A stretch of 64,000 nt of DNA, from the NCBI RefSeq assembly GCF_003054705.1, contig NZ_QAYX01000024.1:661001-725000 (forward strand), read 5' to 3'. The notes under the pieces are model-generated. The model saw only the letters and a program-made list of their open reading frames with translations. It searched no databases and was not told where the DNA came from. Each line of letters starts with the position of its first letter. The stretch's first letter is position 1. This document shows, one piece after another, positions 1-14,682 of this stretch. Source of the stretch: Opitutus sp. ER46. GTDB taxonomy: Bacteria; Verrucomicrobiota; Verrucomicrobiia; Opitutales; Opitutaceae. The position numbers were made by a program, and so were the translations under genes.

Positions 1-231
1 AGCCAGATCACCGAGGAGCGTGCGATTCCAACGATCGGCATTGGCGCCGGCGCGGGGACTTCGGGTCAGGTGCTGGTCATCTCGGACCTGCTCGGGCTCG
101 ATGCGCAGTTCCAGCCGCGCTTCGCCCGTCGGTACCTCGAGGGCCACCAGTTGATCGGAGAGGCCATAAACCGTTTCACCCGCGACGTGCGGGGCGCCCG
201 GTTCCCCGCGCGCGAGGAGGTGCTTGCATGA
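1..231 (+). CDS. panB: 3-methyl-2-oxobutanoate hydroxymethyltransferase, C-terminal fragment
   Basis: This is the last 76 codons of a gene that begins left of the window. It reads in frame from base 1 and contains the PanB-like stretch IPTIGIGAGAGTSGQVLV followed by DLLGL, which in the family lies near the ketopantoate/Mg site. PanB converts 2-oxoisovalerate and methylene-tetrahydrofolate to ketopantoate, the first committed step of pantothenate synthesis in the cytoplasm. Its stop overlaps the panC start in an ATGA arrangement, so the two are very likely translationally coupled. The neighbouring panC, coaBC, coaX and panD support the call. Confidence 0.93.
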   Translation, partial: SQITEERAIPTIGIGAGAGTSGQVLVISDLLGLDAQFQPRFARRYLEGHQLIGEAINRFTRDVRGARFPAREEVLA

Positions 232-1043
232 AGATCCAACGCGAACTCGGAGTTCCACCCCGGCCGGACGTCCCGCCGGTCTACACCCGGCGTGCCGGCT
301 GGCAGGCGGTGCGCGGCGATGCCGCCTGGGCAGGCCGCAGCATCGGCTTTGTCCCAACGATGGGGGCGCTGCACGCCGGACATGAGGCGCTGCTCGCCCG
401 CGCGCGCGCCGAGAATGAACGCGTGGTGCTCAGCATCTTCGTCAATCCCACCCAGTTCAACGATCCGACCGACCTGGCAAAATACCCGCGCACGCTCGAG
501 GCCGACCTCGCGCTCGCGCGGTCGTATGTTGACGCCGTCCTCGCGCCCGAGCCGGAGGAGCTGTATCCGGATGCCTATCGCTACCGGGTCACCGAAAACG
601 AGCTGAGCCGCCGCTGGGAGGGTGCGCATCGCCCGGGTCACTTCGACGGCGTGCTCACGGTTGTCCTGAAGCTCTTCAATCTCGTGCGGCCCACGCGGGC
701 CTACTTCGGTGAGAAGGACTGGCAGCAGTTGCTGCTGGTGCGCGGCATGGTCCAGGCCCTGTTGTTGCCGATCGAGGTCGTGCCGTGCGCGACCGTGCGC
801 GAGGCCGACGGGCTCGCGATGAGTTCGCGCAACCGCCGGCTGGCTCCCGCCGATCGCGCGCGCGCCCCGGAGTTTGCCCGGGCCTTGCGCGAGTCGCCCG
901 ACGCCCCCACCGCCGCCGCGCGGCTGCGCGCCGCCGGTTTCGAGGTCGATTACGTCGAGGATGCCGACGGCGTCCGCATGGGCGCGGTTAGGCTCGGCGA
1001 CGTGCGGCTCATCGACAACTGCCGCCTGCCCGCGGCGCGGTGA
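228..1043 (+). CDS. panC: Pantothenate synthetase
   Basis: PanC joins pantoate and beta-alanine using ATP to give pantothenate. The 271-residue product has the ATP-binding FVPTMGALHAGH signature at residues 41-52 (a HIGH-type motif), FVNPTQF after it, GEKDWQQL in the middle and MSSRNRRL further on, all hallmarks of the family. Length is close to the usual 270-290. The N-terminus carries about 20 extra residues before the conserved fold. The start overlaps the panB stop by four bases, and coaBC follows 36 bp downstream, giving a single pantothenate-to-CoA operon on the plus strand. Confidence 0.95.
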   Translation: MKIQRELGVPPRPDVPPVYTRRAGWQAVRGDAAWAGRSIGFVPTMGALHAGHEALLARARAENERVVLSIFVNPTQFNDPTDLAKYPRTLEADLALARSYVDAVLAPEPEELYPDAYRYRVTENELSRRWEGAHRPGHFDGVLTVVLKLFNLVRPTRAYFGEKDWQQLLLVRGMVQALLLPIEVVPCATVREADGLAMSSRNRRLAPADRARAPEFARALRESPDAPTAAARLRAAGFEVDYVEDADGVRMGAVRLGDVRLIDNCRLPAAR

Positions 1044-1079
1044 GCGCGGCCGCGCCTTCTCCTTCCGCTTCCAGCTTCC

Positions 1080-2282
1080 ATGAGCAACGTTCTGTTCATC
1101 CTCACCGGCTCGATCGCCTGCTACAAGGCGTGCGAGGTGATTTCCCAGCTCGTACAGCGGGGCCATCACGTGCGCCCGGTCGCCAGTGCGGCCGCCTTGC
1201 GCTTCGTTGGCGCCACCACCCTCGAGGCCCTCACCCACGAAAAAGTGCGCACCGACCTTTGGGCCGAAGGTGAGGCGCTCGATCACATCAATCTCGACCG
1301 CTGGGCCGACGTGACCGTCGTGTGTCCCGCCACCGCGAATACCCTCAACGCGCTCGCGGCCGGCCTGGCGGACAACCTCGTGGGTTCGCTGCTCCTGGCG
1401 CACGATCCGCACAAACCGCTCCTCGTCGCCCCGGCGATGAATCCGGCGATGTGGAAACACCCGGCGACGGTGGCGGCGAGCCGGCGGCTCCGTTCCTGGG
1501 GCGTGCAGTTCATCGAGCCCGCCGCCGGGCGCACTGCCTGCGGCGAAGTGGGCGAGGGGCGTCTGGCCGAACCGGAGACCATCGTCGCCGCGATCGACGC
1601 CGCCCTGGTGCGACCCGAACACCGGCTCCGCGTCCTCGTCACCAGCGGCGGCACCAGCGAGCCGATCGACGGTGTCCGCGTGCTAACCAACATCAGCACA
1701 GGCGCCACCGGCGCCGGCATCGCTGAGCATTTCTCCCGGCTCGGCCACGACGTGCTGCTGGTGCGGGCCGCTACGTCCGTGCCGTTGTCCGCTCCGGGCC
1801 GCGAGGAGACCTACGGGAGCTTTGGCGACCTCGATGCCGTCCTGGAGCGCCGGCTCCGCGAAGAGCACTTCGACGTCGTCATCCATGCGGCGGCCGTTTC
1901 CGACTACGCGATCGAGGCGATCGAGGTGGACGGGCAGACGTGGCGACCCGGCGCCGGCAAGATCCCGTCGCAGGCCACGCCGCTGATCCGGTTGCGGCGC
2001 AATCCCAAGCTCCTCGACAAACTGCGGAGCTGCAGCCTCAACCCCGCCATCCGCGTCGTGGCTTTCAAGCTGACCAAGGAGGCCGACGACGCCGCCATGC
2101 GCGCGGCGGTCGAGGCGATCCTCGCCCACGGGACCGCAGATTACGTCGTGCAGAACGATCTCGCGCAGCGTGAGCCGGACGGGGCGTTTCCCGCCGACAT
2201 CTGGGGCCCGCAGCGCACCATCGTCGCCCACTGCCGCGACCGCGCCGACATCGCCTTGGCCCTCGCAACGCTCCTGTCGTAG
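1080..2282 (+). CDS. coaBC: Bifunctional phosphopantothenoylcysteine decarboxylase / phosphopantothenate-cysteine ligase
   Basis: CoaBC carries out two successive steps of CoA synthesis: the CoaB part attaches cysteine to 4'-phosphopantothenate and the FMN-dependent CoaC part decarboxylates the product. The 400-residue protein shows the CoaC half first (ILTGSIACYK at the N-terminus, the active-site His in DHINLDRWAD, PAMNPAMW, and the CG-containing substrate clamp TACGEVGEG). The CoaB half follows with VLVTSGGTSEPIDGVR and VIHAAAVSDY. Length matches the bifunctional form. It sits between panC and coaX; a long CT/GA inverted repeat occupies the gap downstream. Confidence 0.95.
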   Translation: MSNVLFILTGSIACYKACEVISQLVQRGHHVRPVASAAALRFVGATTLEALTHEKVRTDLWAEGEALDHINLDRWADVTVVCPATANTLNALAAGLADNLVGSLLLAHDPHKPLLVAPAMNPAMWKHPATVAASRRLRSWGVQFIEPAAGRTACGEVGEGRLAEPETIVAAIDAALVRPEHRLRVLVTSGGTSEPIDGVRVLTNISTGATGAGIAEHFSRLGHDVLLVRAATSVPLSAPGREETYGSFGDLDAVLERRLREEHFDVVIHAAAVSDYAIEAIEVDGQTWRPGAGKIPSQATPLIRLRRNPKLLDKLRSCSLNPAIRVVAFKLTKEADDAAMRAAVEAILAHGTADYVVQNDLAQREPDGAFPADIWGPQRTIVAHCRDRADIALALATLLS

Positions 2283-2286
2283 CCGG

Positions 2287-2406
2287 CTCTTTCTCTTACT
2301 CCTACTCTTACTCTTTCTCTCCAACTCCGTCAGCCCGCCGAATCCTGAGGATACCGGCACAAACTCGGAGAGAGTAAGAGAAAGAGGAAGAGTAAGAGAA
2401 AGAGTA
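2287..2406. repeat. Polypyrimidine/polypurine inverted repeat (copy 1)
   Basis: A CT-only-like tract (2287-2322, with single A interruptions) is followed after a 44-bp spacer by a GA tract (2367-2406). The second tract is close to the reverse complement of the first, so the transcript could form a stem of roughly 35 bp. Both tracts are built from the units CTTACTC / GAGTAAG and CTTTCTC / GAGAAAG. It fills the coaBC-coaX gap. Similar elements occur at 3651-3785 and 31957-32099. Confidence 0.85.
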
Positions 2407-2474
2407 CGATCAGACGGGCTCCACCCACTCTCACTCTCACTTTCACTCCGAAGGCACTCGTACTTTTTTGCCCC

Positions 2475-3266
2475 ATGCTCCTCTGTCTCGATATCGGTAA
2501 CTCCCAGATGCACGCGGGCGTGTTCGATGGCGACACGCTGCGTCTCCAGTTTCGCAAGACGACGCACCCCCTCGGGGCGTCGGACGAGTTCGGCGTGTTC
2601 TTCACGTCGGTCCTCCGGGAAAACGGACTCGATCCGCGCGCGATCACGCAGGTCGCTCTCTGCTCCGTCGTGCCGGCGGCCGTGTATCCGATCCGCAACG
2701 CCTGCCTGAAGTACTTCCACCACGAGCCGTTTGTGCTGCAGGCGGGCGTCAAGACCGGTCTCCGCGTCCGCTATCGCAACCCGCTCGAGGTCGGCGCCGA
2801 TCGCATTGCCGGTGCCATCGCGGCGGCGCAGCGCCGGCCGGGCGGCAATCTCATCGTTGTCGATTGCGGCACCGCGACGACCTTCGATGTCGTCACCAGC
2901 TCAGGCGACTACCTCGGCGGTGCGATTCTCCCCGGCATCGGCATCTCGGTGGAGACGCTCGCCGGCCGCACCGCCAAGCTGCCTTCCGTCGAGATCGCGC
3001 GTCCCGCGGCCGCCCTCGGGCGCTCCACGGTCGAGAGCATCCAGGCTGGCGTCTATCACGCGCATGTCGGCGCCATCCGACACCTCGTCGCCGAGCTCAG
3101 CCGCGAAGCCTTCGACGGCAACCGGCCGTTCATCGTCGCGACCGGCGGATTCGCGCGGCTCCTCCTGACGGAGAACCTGTTCGATGAGGTCGTGCCCGAG
3201 CTGGTCCTGCTCGGCATCAAGCGCGCCGCCGAACTCAACCCCGAGACTGCCGCCACCCCCGCCTGA
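2475..3266 (+). CDS. coaX: Type III pantothenate kinase
   Basis: CoaX phosphorylates pantothenate with ATP, the first step from the vitamin to CoA. The 263-residue product begins with [16 protein letters not shown] (the DIGN phosphate-binding motif of the ASKHA fold), has [12 protein letters not shown] in the middle, then [12 protein letters not shown] and [11 protein letters not shown], all typical of the type III enzyme rather than CoaA or CoaW. There is no clear Shine-Dalgarno sequence before the ATG, as for several genes here. It lies between coaBC and panD, separated from panD by only five bases, which completes the pathway block. Confidence 0.94.
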   Translation: MLLCLDIGNSQMHAGVFDGDTLRLQFRKTTHPLGASDEFGVFFTSVLRENGLDPRAITQVALCSVVPAAVYPIRNACLKYFHHEPFVLQAGVKTGLRVRYRNPLEVGADRIAGAIAAAQRRPGGNLIVVDCGTATTFDVVTSSGDYLGGAILPGIGISVETLAGRTAKLPSVEIARPAAALGRSTVESIQAGVYHAHVGAIRHLVAELSREAFDGNRPFIVATGGFARLLLTENLFDEVVPELVLLGIKRAAELNPETAATPA

Positions 3267-3271
3267 TTTCC

Positions 3272-3640
3272 ATGCAACTGACACTTCTGAAATCGAAGCT
3301 GCACCGCGCCACGGTGACAGCGGCCGACCTCCATTACGAAGGCTCGATCGCGCTCGGGCCCGACCTGCGTGCGGCGGCCGGGCTGCTCGAGTTCGAGCGG
3401 GTCGAGATCTACAACGTCACGAATGGCGCGCGCTTTGCCACCTACGTGATCGCCGGTCGCTCGCGCGGCGAGGTCATGCTCAACGGCGCCGCCGCCCGGC
3501 TCGTGCAGCCTGGCGACCACGTTATCATCGCCGCCTACGCGCAGTTCACGCCCGAGGAGGCCGCGAAGCACCAGCCGACCGTCGTCCTCCTCGACGCCAA
3601 GAACCGGCCGAAGCAGAAGAGGGCCCCGGCGCGGGAGTGA
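3272..3640 (+). CDS. panD: Aspartate 1-decarboxylase proenzyme
   Basis: PanD makes beta-alanine, the second substrate of PanC. The 122-residue precursor has the self-cleavage sequence YEGS at residues 22-25. In the family, cleavage between Gly24 and Ser25 turns the serine into the pyruvoyl cofactor. SKLHRATVT before it and [14 protein letters not shown] after it are conserved family stretches. Length is typical. It starts five bases after coaX and closes the panB-panC-coaBC-coaX-panD run, so one transcription unit appears to encode both branches of pantothenate synthesis plus three CoA steps. Confidence 0.94.
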   Translation: MQLTLLKSKLHRATVTAADLHYEGSIALGPDLRAAAGLLEFERVEIYNVTNGARFATYVIAGRSRGEVMLNGAAARLVQPGDHVIIAAYAQFTPEEAAKHQPTVVLLDAKNRPKQKRAPARE

Positions 3641-3650
3641 GCGGCCCAAG

Positions 3651-3785
3651 TCTTTCTCTTACTCTTAATCTTCCTCTTTCTCTCAAGCGTTGCGCCGGAC
3701 CGGCACTTTTGGCCGTCCCGAAGCGCTGGCTCGCCTCGACGACCGACCGGCTGAGACTGGGAGAAAGAGGAATAGTAAGAGAAGG
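3651..3785. repeat. Polypyrimidine/polypurine inverted repeat (copy 2)
   Basis: A CT tract at 3651-3684 and a GA tract at 3759-3785 face each other across a 74-bp spacer between panD and clpB. The arms share the CTTACTC/GAGTAAG-like and CTTTCTC/GAGAAAG units with copy 1 (2287-2406) and copy 3 (31957-32099). The GA arm here is shorter than in copy 1. The spacer sequence is not shared with the other copies. Confidence 0.8.
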
Positions 3786-3921
3786 CGGTGCAGAGCGCCC
3801 CCGTGCCGGTTTGGCGCGGTGGCGTGACACGCTGTCCACCGGCGGCACACCCCGGGGCGGCATTTGCCGAGGGCGCCGCGCGGGGCTATCTTGGCGCGCC
3901 GGCTGCGAAGGAGGATGCACT

Positions 3922-6555
3922 ATGGATTTTGCCAAACTCACCCAGAAGTCGCGCGAGGCGGTCGCGGAGGCCCAGAACCTCGCCCGCCGTCAGTCGCACA
4001 ACGAGGTTGATACCTGGCACCTGCTCGCCGCGCTGATCGAGCCGGAGGACGGCATCGTCAACGGGCTCCTGCACAAGCTGAACTCGACTCCGAGCGCGAT
4101 GCAGCTCGCCGTCAGCCGCGAGTTGGAGCGGCTGCCCAAGGTGTCCGGCAGCGTCGACACCTCCAAGGTTTACGTCACCCAGGCCGTCAACGAGGTGCTC
4201 ACCCGCGCCGAGGAGGAGGCCGACAAGCTCAAGGACGAGTACGTCTCGGTGGAACATCTGTTTCTGGCGCTGCTCGACGTGGGCAAGCCGGATGCCCTCA
4301 AGAAGCTGTTCAAGAGCTTCGACCTCGACCGCGCGAAGGTGCTCGCGGCGATGAAGGAGATCCGCGGCTCGCAGCGCGTGACCACCGACAACCCGGAGAG
4401 CACGTACCAGGCGCTCGAGAAGTACGGCACCGACCTCGTGGCCCTCGCGCGGAAGGGCAAGATGGACCCCGTCATCGGACGTGATGAGGAGATCCGCCGT
4501 ACCATCCGCATCCTCTCCCGCAAGACGAAGAACAACCCCGTGCTCATCGGCGAGCCGGGCGTCGGCAAGACCGCCATCGTCGAAGGGCTCGCCCAGCGCA
4601 TCCTGCGCGGCGACGTGCCTGAGGGGCTGAGGGACAAGACCCTCTTCGCCCTCGACATGGGCGCGCTCGTCGCTGGCGCGAAATACCGCGGCGAATTCGA
4701 GGAGCGCCTCAAGGCCGTCCTGCAGGAAATCAAGCAGAGCGAGGGGCGCATCATCCTCTTCATCGACGAGCTCCACGTCATCGTCGGCGCCGGCAAGACC
4801 GAGGGCGCGATGGACGCCGGGAACCTGCTCAAGCCGATGCTCGCGCGCGGTGAGCTGCACTGCATTGGCGCCACCACGCTCGACGAGTATCGCCAGCACA
4901 TCGAGAAGGACGCCGCGCTCGAGCGCCGCTTCCAGCCGGTCGTCGTGGACCAGCCGAGCGTGGAGGACGCGATCTCGATCCTCCGCGGCCTGAAGGAGCG
5001 CTTCGAACTGCACCACGGCGTGCACATCCAGGACAACGCGCTGGTGAGCGCGGTCACGTTGTCGAACCGCTACATCTCCGACCGCTTCCTGCCCGACAAG
5101 GCCATCGACCTGATGGACGAGGCGTGCGCCATGATCCGCACCGAGATGGACTCGATGCCGCAGGAGCTCGACGAGCTCACGCGGCGCGTGCTCCGGCTCG
5201 AGATCGAGGAGACCGCGCTCGCGAAGGAAAAGGACGAAGCCAGCGCGCGCCGCCTTGAGGCCCTGCGCCACGAACTCGCGGAAGCGCGCGAGCAGGCGAA
5301 GGGCCTCAAGCTCCAGTGGGAGCGCGAGAAGGCCGCCATCGACCACACCCGCAAGCTGCGCGAGCAGATCGACGCCGCCCGCCTCGAGATGGAAAAGGCG
5401 GAGCGCGCGTACGACCTCAACCAGGTCGCCGAACTCCGCCATGGCCGCATCCCGCAGCTCGAGGCCGAGCTCAAGCGCCTCGAGCAGAAGAGCCGCGACC
5501 AGGTTGCGTCACTGTTCAAGGAGGAGGTTTCCCAGGAGGAGATCGCCGAGGTCGTCGCCAAATGGACCGGCGTGCCGGTCACCCGCCTGATGGAGGGCGA
5601 GAAGGAGAAGCTGCTCCGGCTGGAGGACGTGTTGCACCAGCGCGTCGTCGGCCAGGAGGAGGCGGTCTCGCTGGTCACCGAGGCCATCCTGCGCGCGCGC
5701 AGCGGCATCAAGGATCCGCGGCGCCCGGTGGGCAGTTTCCTGTTCCTGGGTCCGACCGGTGTCGGCAAGACGGAGCTGGCCAAGACTCTCGCCGAGACGC
5801 TCTTCGACACCGAGGCGGCCATCGTCCGGATCGACATGTCCGAGTACATGGAGAAGCACAGCGTGGCCCGGCTGATCGGTGCGCCTCCGGGCTACGTGGG
5901 CTACGAGGAGGGCGGCCAGCTCACCGAGGCCATTCGCCGCAAGCCGTACGCGGTCGTCCTCTTCGACGAGATCGAGAAGGCGCACCCCGACGTATTCAAC
6001 GTGCTGCTGCAGGTGCTCGACGATGGCCGCATCACCGATGCGCAGGGCCGCACGGTCGATTTCAAGAACACGATCATCATCATGACGTCGAACATCGGCT
6101 CGCGCTTCCTGCTCGATGGCGTGCAGGGCGATTCGATCCCCGACAGTGTGCGCGAGAGCGTCATGGCGGAGCTGCGCCGGTCGTTCCGGCCGGAGTTCCT
6201 GAACCGCATCGACGAGACAATCCTCTTCAAGCCGCTCACCCTCGAGGAGATCACGACCATCGTGGATCTGCTCGTGGCGGACCTGAACCGGCGGCTCGCC
6301 GAGCGCCGGGTCACGGTCGCGCTCGACCCGAAGGCCAGGGAGTGGGTGGCGGAGAAGGGCTACGACCCGGTGTTCGGCGCCCGCCCGCTGAAGCGCTTCC
6401 TGCAGCGCAACATCGAGACCAAGCTCGCCCGCGCGCTCATCGGCGGCGAGATCGCCGAGGACAGCACCGTGACGTTCTCGATCCACGGGGACGAGCTGGT
6501 GATGTCCGGTGCCGGCGCCGCGTCGCGCCCTTCCCCCGCCAAGCGCGCCCGCTGA
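3922..6555 (+). CDS. clpB: ATP-dependent disaggregase ClpB
   Basis: ClpB is a hexameric AAA+ chaperone that works with DnaK to pull proteins out of aggregates in the cytoplasm. The 877-residue product starts with the Clp N-domain ([18 protein letters not shown]), has a first Walker A GEPGVGKT near residue 210, a long charged coiled-coil middle domain between about residues 405 and 520, and a second Walker A GPTGVGKT near residue 610. The middle domain separates ClpB from ClpA. The ATG was chosen over far-upstream in-frame codons because GGAGG sits eight bases before it and family homology begins there. A palindrome cluster lies directly after the stop. Confidence 0.96.
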   Translation: MDFAKLTQKSREAVAEAQNLARRQSHNEVDTWHLLAALIEPEDGIVNGLLHKLNSTPSAMQLAVSRELERLPKVSGSVDTSKVYVTQAVNEVLTRAEEEADKLKDEYVSVEHLFLALLDVGKPDALKKLFKSFDLDRAKVLAAMKEIRGSQRVTTDNPESTYQALEKYGTDLVALARKGKMDPVIGRDEEIRRTIRILSRKTKNNPVLIGEPGVGKTAIVEGLAQRILRGDVPEGLRDKTLFALDMGALVAGAKYRGEFEERLKAVLQEIKQSEGRIILFIDELHVIVGAGKTEGAMDAGNLLKPMLARGELHCIGATTLDEYRQHIEKDAALERRFQPVVVDQPSVEDAISILRGLKERFELHHGVHIQDNALVSAVTLSNRYISDRFLPDKAIDLMDEACAMIRTEMDSMPQELDELTRRVLRLEIEETALAKEKDEASARRLEALRHELAEAREQAKGLKLQWEREKAAIDHTRKLREQIDAARLEMEKAERAYDLNQVAELRHGRIPQLEAELKRLEQKSRDQVASLFKEEVSQEEIAEVVAKWTGVPVTRLMEGEKEKLLRLEDVLHQRVVGQEEAVSLVTEAILRARSGIKDPRRPVGSFLFLGPTGVGKTELAKTLAETLFDTEAAIVRIDMSEYMEKHSVARLIGAPPGYVGYEEGGQLTEAIRRKPYAVVLFDEIEKAHPDVFNVLLQVLDDGRITDAQGRTVDFKNTIIIMTSNIGSRFLLDGVQGDSIPDSVRESVMAELRRSFRPEFLNRIDETILFKPLTLEEITTIVDLLVADLNRRLAERRVTVALDPKAREWVAEKGYDPVFGARPLKRFLQRNIETKLARALIGGEIAEDSTVTFSIHGDELVMSGAGAASRPSPAKRAR

Positions 6556-6557
6556 AA

Positions 6558-6728
6558 ACTGTCACGCAATACGTGACAGTTCCCGCCCGCGGCTCCGGCG
6601 CACAGTGTCACGTAATACGTGACACTGGAGCGCGCACGCCAGAGGGGGGATCCGGGAAAACTGTCACGTAATACGTGACCGTGGGCGCGCGCGGCGGACG
6701 GCGAAAGTGTCACGTAATACGTGACACG
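6558..6728. repeat. Palindrome cluster A (four copies of a 23-bp element)
   Basis: Four copies of the element lie at 6558-6580, 6604-6626, 6660-6682 and 6706-6728. The core is two 10-nt arms, GTGTCACGTA and TACGTGACAC, around one central base. Start-to-start distances are 46, 56 and 46 bp, so the copies come as two pairs each with a 23-bp spacer. Copies 1 and 3 have CTGTC in the outer arm instead of GTGTC. The cluster sits between the convergent ends of clpB and the SNF2 gene and could act as a bidirectional terminator or protein-binding array. Confidence 0.95.
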
Positions 6729-6775
6729 ATATCTCACCACGGGAGACCGGGGAAAGCGCGATGCGGGCGTGTGGG
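6604..6775. repeat. Direct repeat, left copy, flanking the SNF2 gene
   Basis: This segment is repeated in the same orientation at 10630-10810. The shared material includes three palindromes with matching order, a nearly identical 32-33-bp spacer between the first and second palindrome, and a 41-bp exact match (6731-6771 against 10766-10806). The two copies enclose only the SNF2-helicase gene. The repeat is too long and too ordered to come from the palindrome family alone. Confidence 0.9.
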
Positions 6776-6811
6776 CCACGCGTCGGGACCCGAAGCGGCG
6801 CGGTTTCGGCG

Positions 6812-10522
<3,711 letters not shown>

Positions 10523-10629
10523 ACCCTCCGGCGGGCGTCACGCCGGAATCCTGCGCCGCCCAAAAAGCGACGCCGGGTTGCGACGGACCCTTCCCGCGTG
10601 GGGCGACGGCGCCGCGTCGGCCCGCTGAA

Positions 10630-10753
10630 AGTGTCACGCAATACGTGACACTGGAGCGCGCACGCCAGAGGGGGATCTGGGAAAACTGTCACGTATTACG
10701 TGACACTGAGCGCGCGCGGCGGACATCGGGAGTGTCACGTAATACGTGACACT
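10630..10753. repeat. Palindrome cluster B (three copies)
   Basis: Copies lie at 10630-10652, 10685-10707 and 10731-10753; start-to-start distances are 55 and 46 bp. The first has GCA instead of GTA in the left arm; the second has T as central base and a mixed CTGTC/GACAC pair of outer arms. The cluster fills the divergent region between the SNF2 gene (start 10522) and the SDR gene (start about 10838), so it is upstream of both. The gap 10523-10837 holds nothing else recognised apart from the direct-repeat tail. Confidence 0.95.
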
Positions 10754-10810
10754 TTGCCGGGGGACATCTCACCACGGGAGACCGGGGAAAGCGCGATGCG
10801 GGCGTGCGGG
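10630..10810. repeat. Direct repeat, right copy, flanking the SNF2 gene
   Basis: Right-hand partner of 6604-6775, in the same orientation and about 4.03 kb away. It differs by point changes and a small length change after the last palindrome (about nine extra bases before the 41-bp exact match at 10766-10806). Recombination between the copies would remove the SNF2 gene cleanly and leave one repeat. Confidence 0.9.
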
Positions 10811-10837
10811 CAACGGGGCGGGCGTGCCTCGGTCTAG

Positions 10838-11692
10838 GTGGCGATGAACAAAGAAACGGTCCTGATCACAGGCGCCTCGAGCGGCATCGGGCTCGCGCTG
10901 GCGCGTGAATTTGCCTCGCAAGGTCACCCGCTCGTCCTCACGGCCCCGGTGGCGGCCGAGTTGCGCGACGTCGCCGCGGATGTCGGCCGCTCCTACGGCG
11001 TGAGCGTGCGGACGATCGCCAAGGATTTCGAAACGATCTCTGCCTCCGAGGAGATCTTCGCCGAGCTCGCGGCGGACCGGGTGTCCATCGAGATCCTCGT
11101 GAACAACGCGGGCTTCGGCCAGCGCGGCAAGTTCTGGGAGACGCCGCTCGATCGCGACATCGGGATGCTGCGGGTGAATATCGAGGCGGTGGTGCGGCTC
11201 ACAAAGCTCTTCCTCCCGGGCATGGTGAAGCGGGGCCATGGCCGCATCCTCAACACGGCCTCGGTGGCGGGCTTCGAGCCCGGCCCGATGCTGGCGGTGT
11301 ACCACGCCACGAAGGCATTCGTGCTCTCCTTCTCGGAGGCGATCGCCACGGAACTTGAGGACACCGCGGTCACCGTGACCGCCTTGTGTCCGGGGCCGGT
11401 GGACACGGACTTCTTCCCGAAGGCGGACATGATCGACACCCAGGTTTTCCAGCGCGGCAAAGTCGCCGCCCCCGCCGAAGTCGCCAAGGCCGCGTACCAG
11501 GCGCTCATGGCTGGCGAGCGCGTGATCGTTCCCGGAGGCGTGAACAAGGCCATGGTGTTCCCCCGTCGCTTCATGACCGAGTCGGCCCAGGCGAAGATGA
11601 ACGAGAAGATGTACGAGGACGCCGACCCGGCGAAGCGGAAGCGCGAGCGCGGCGACATCGAGGCGGAGCAGTCGAAACCCAAGCCGCACTAG
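10838..11692 (+). CDS. Short-chain dehydrogenase/reductase
   Basis: A 284-residue classical SDR with the NAD(P)-binding TGASSGIGLALA motif near the N-terminus, the NNAG motif (VNNAGFGQRG), the catalytic Ser in LNTASVAG and the YxxxK pair in YHATKAF, then CPGPVDTDFF. It is a cytoplasmic oxidoreductase; substrate cannot be told from sequence. The highly charged C-terminus (PAKRKRERGDIEAEQ) is unusual. The first codon is GTG at 10838, but ATG at 10844 (MNKETVLITG) is an equally good start. It is followed by psd on the same strand and is divergent from the SNF2 gene across palindrome cluster B. Confidence 0.9.
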   Translation: MAMNKETVLITGASSGIGLALAREFASQGHPLVLTAPVAAELRDVAADVGRSYGVSVRTIAKDFETISASEEIFAELAADRVSIEILVNNAGFGQRGKFWETPLDRDIGMLRVNIEAVVRLTKLFLPGMVKRGHGRILNTASVAGFEPGPMLAVYHATKAFVLSFSEAIATELEDTAVTVTALCPGPVDTDFFPKADMIDTQVFQRGKVAAPAEVAKAAYQALMAGERVIVPGGVNKAMVFPRRFMTESAQAKMNEKMYEDADPAKRKRERGDIEAEQSKPKPH

Positions 11693-11743
11693 ACATTAGG
11701 CAGGACGAGGGGTGCGCTCGAGCCAGGGAAGGACGGGGAGACC

Positions 11744-11772
11744 GAGAACGATTAAGAGAACGAGAACGATAG
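11744..11772. repeat. GAGAACGA-type short repeat (copy 1)
   Basis: Three spaced units of the form GAGAACGA lie in the SDR-psd gap. A two-unit version ending in the same GAGAACGATT/C occurs at 32116-32132, where it touches the stop codon of a substrate-binding protein gene. The purine-rich style resembles the GA arms of the inverted repeats but the unit is different. Confidence 0.6.
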
Positions 11773-11794
11773 CGGGGCGCCCCGGCCCTTGCCA

Positions 11795-11823
11795 AACCCC
11801 GGGGTTGTGCCCCGGCCGGGGTT
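11795..11823 (+). terminator. Possible terminator hairpin between SDR gene and psd
   Basis: AACCCCGG (11795-11802) pairs with CCGGGGTT (11816-11823) around a 13-nt loop, and the strand continues with a T-rich but interrupted run (CTGTTTCGTT). It ends 19 bp before the psd start, so it would separate psd from the SDR gene or act in its leader. The run of T is imperfect, so this is tentative. Confidence 0.35.
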
Positions 11824-11842
11824 CTGTTTCGTTGCGCGCCGA

Positions 11843-12760
11843 ATGGCCGAACCCATCCGTTTCTACAATCGCTACACCCGTAAGATCGAAGCCGAGAAAA
11901 TGTACGGCGAGCGCTGGGTGCGCATGGCGTACGAGAACCCCGTCGGCCGCTTCTTTGTGTGGGCGATGGCCCGACGCGCCGCATTCTCGCGTTACTACGG
12001 CACGAAGATGAACAAGCGCGTCAGCGCGCTGCGGATCCTGCCGTTCATCGCGCAGTACGACATCAACCCCGACGAGTTCGCGAAGTCGCCGTTCGACTAC
12101 AAAACCTTCAACGAGTTTTTCTTCCGTGCCCTGAAGCCTGAGTGCCGCCCCATCGCGGCGGGCGAGAAGGTCGCGGTCTTCCCGGCGGACGGACGCCACC
12201 TGGCTTTCCAGGACGTCGCGCAGGCGCCGGGGTTCTACGTCAAGGGCGTGACCTTCACGCTGGCGGAGCTTCTCGGGGAGGCGTCCCTGCCGGCGGACCA
12301 GCAGACGCTCGCCAAGACGTTCACCGGCGGGGCGATGGTCATTTCCCGGCTCTGCCCCGTGGACTACCACCGTTTCCATTTCCCTGTCTCCGGACTGCCC
12401 GCGGAGTCCCGCCGAATCGACGGCTGGCTGTACTCGGTCAGCCCGGTGGCGCTGCGGCGGAACCTGCGCTACCTGATCGCCAACAAGCGCGAAATCACGC
12501 TCATCGACTCCCCGCAGTTCGGCCAGGTCGCGATGATTGAGATTGGCGCGACCAACGTCGGCTCGATCAGCCAGACCTTCGTGCCGGGCCGCGAGGTGAA
12601 GAAGGGCGACGAGAAAGGCATGTTCGCCTTCGGCGGTTCGTGCGTCGTCACCGTTTTCCAGCGCGGCCGCATCCGGTTCGACGCTGATGTGCTCCAGCAA
12701 AGCGCGGAGCACATGGAAACGTTTGCCCGCATGGGCGACCGGCTCGGCGAGGCGCCCTGA
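11843..12760 (+). CDS. psd: Phosphatidylserine decarboxylase proenzyme
   Basis: Psd makes phosphatidylethanolamine from phosphatidylserine at the inner membrane. The 305-residue product has the conserved ADGR segment (FPADGRHLAF), the charge-relay-like stretch CPVDYHRFHFPVSG, and a C-terminal FGGS near residues 263-266, where the family precursor cleaves before Ser to create the pyruvoyl group. Those features identify a pyruvoyl decarboxylase. The ATG at 11843 is preferred to one 54 bp upstream because the extra 18 residues (proline-rich) do not resemble the family. It stands alone on the plus strand, convergent with the CocE-type hydrolase. Confidence 0.93.
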   Translation: MAEPIRFYNRYTRKIEAEKMYGERWVRMAYENPVGRFFVWAMARRAAFSRYYGTKMNKRVSALRILPFIAQYDINPDEFAKSPFDYKTFNEFFFRALKPECRPIAAGEKVAVFPADGRHLAFQDVAQAPGFYVKGVTFTLAELLGEASLPADQQTLAKTFTGGAMVISRLCPVDYHRFHFPVSGLPAESRRIDGWLYSVSPVALRRNLRYLIANKREITLIDSPQFGQVAMIEIGATNVGSISQTFVPGREVKKGDEKGMFAFGGSCVVTVFQRGRIRFDADVLQQSAEHMETFARMGDRLGEAP

Positions 12761-12787
12761 CGTCCGCGCGCCGGCGGGGCCGCCGCC

Positions 12788-14674
<1,887 letters not shown>

Positions 14675-14682
14675 GATGAAAG

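Noticed and set aside
3184..3921. Long N-terminal extension of ClpB
   Set aside because: The frame is open, but the sequence passes through panD and an inverted repeat and does not resemble ClpB. The ATG at 3922 has a GGAGG and matches the family start.
6558..6728. CRISPR array
   Set aside because: Units are palindromes with similar GC-rich spacers that recur at a second locus; only three or four units per site, and no cas genes.
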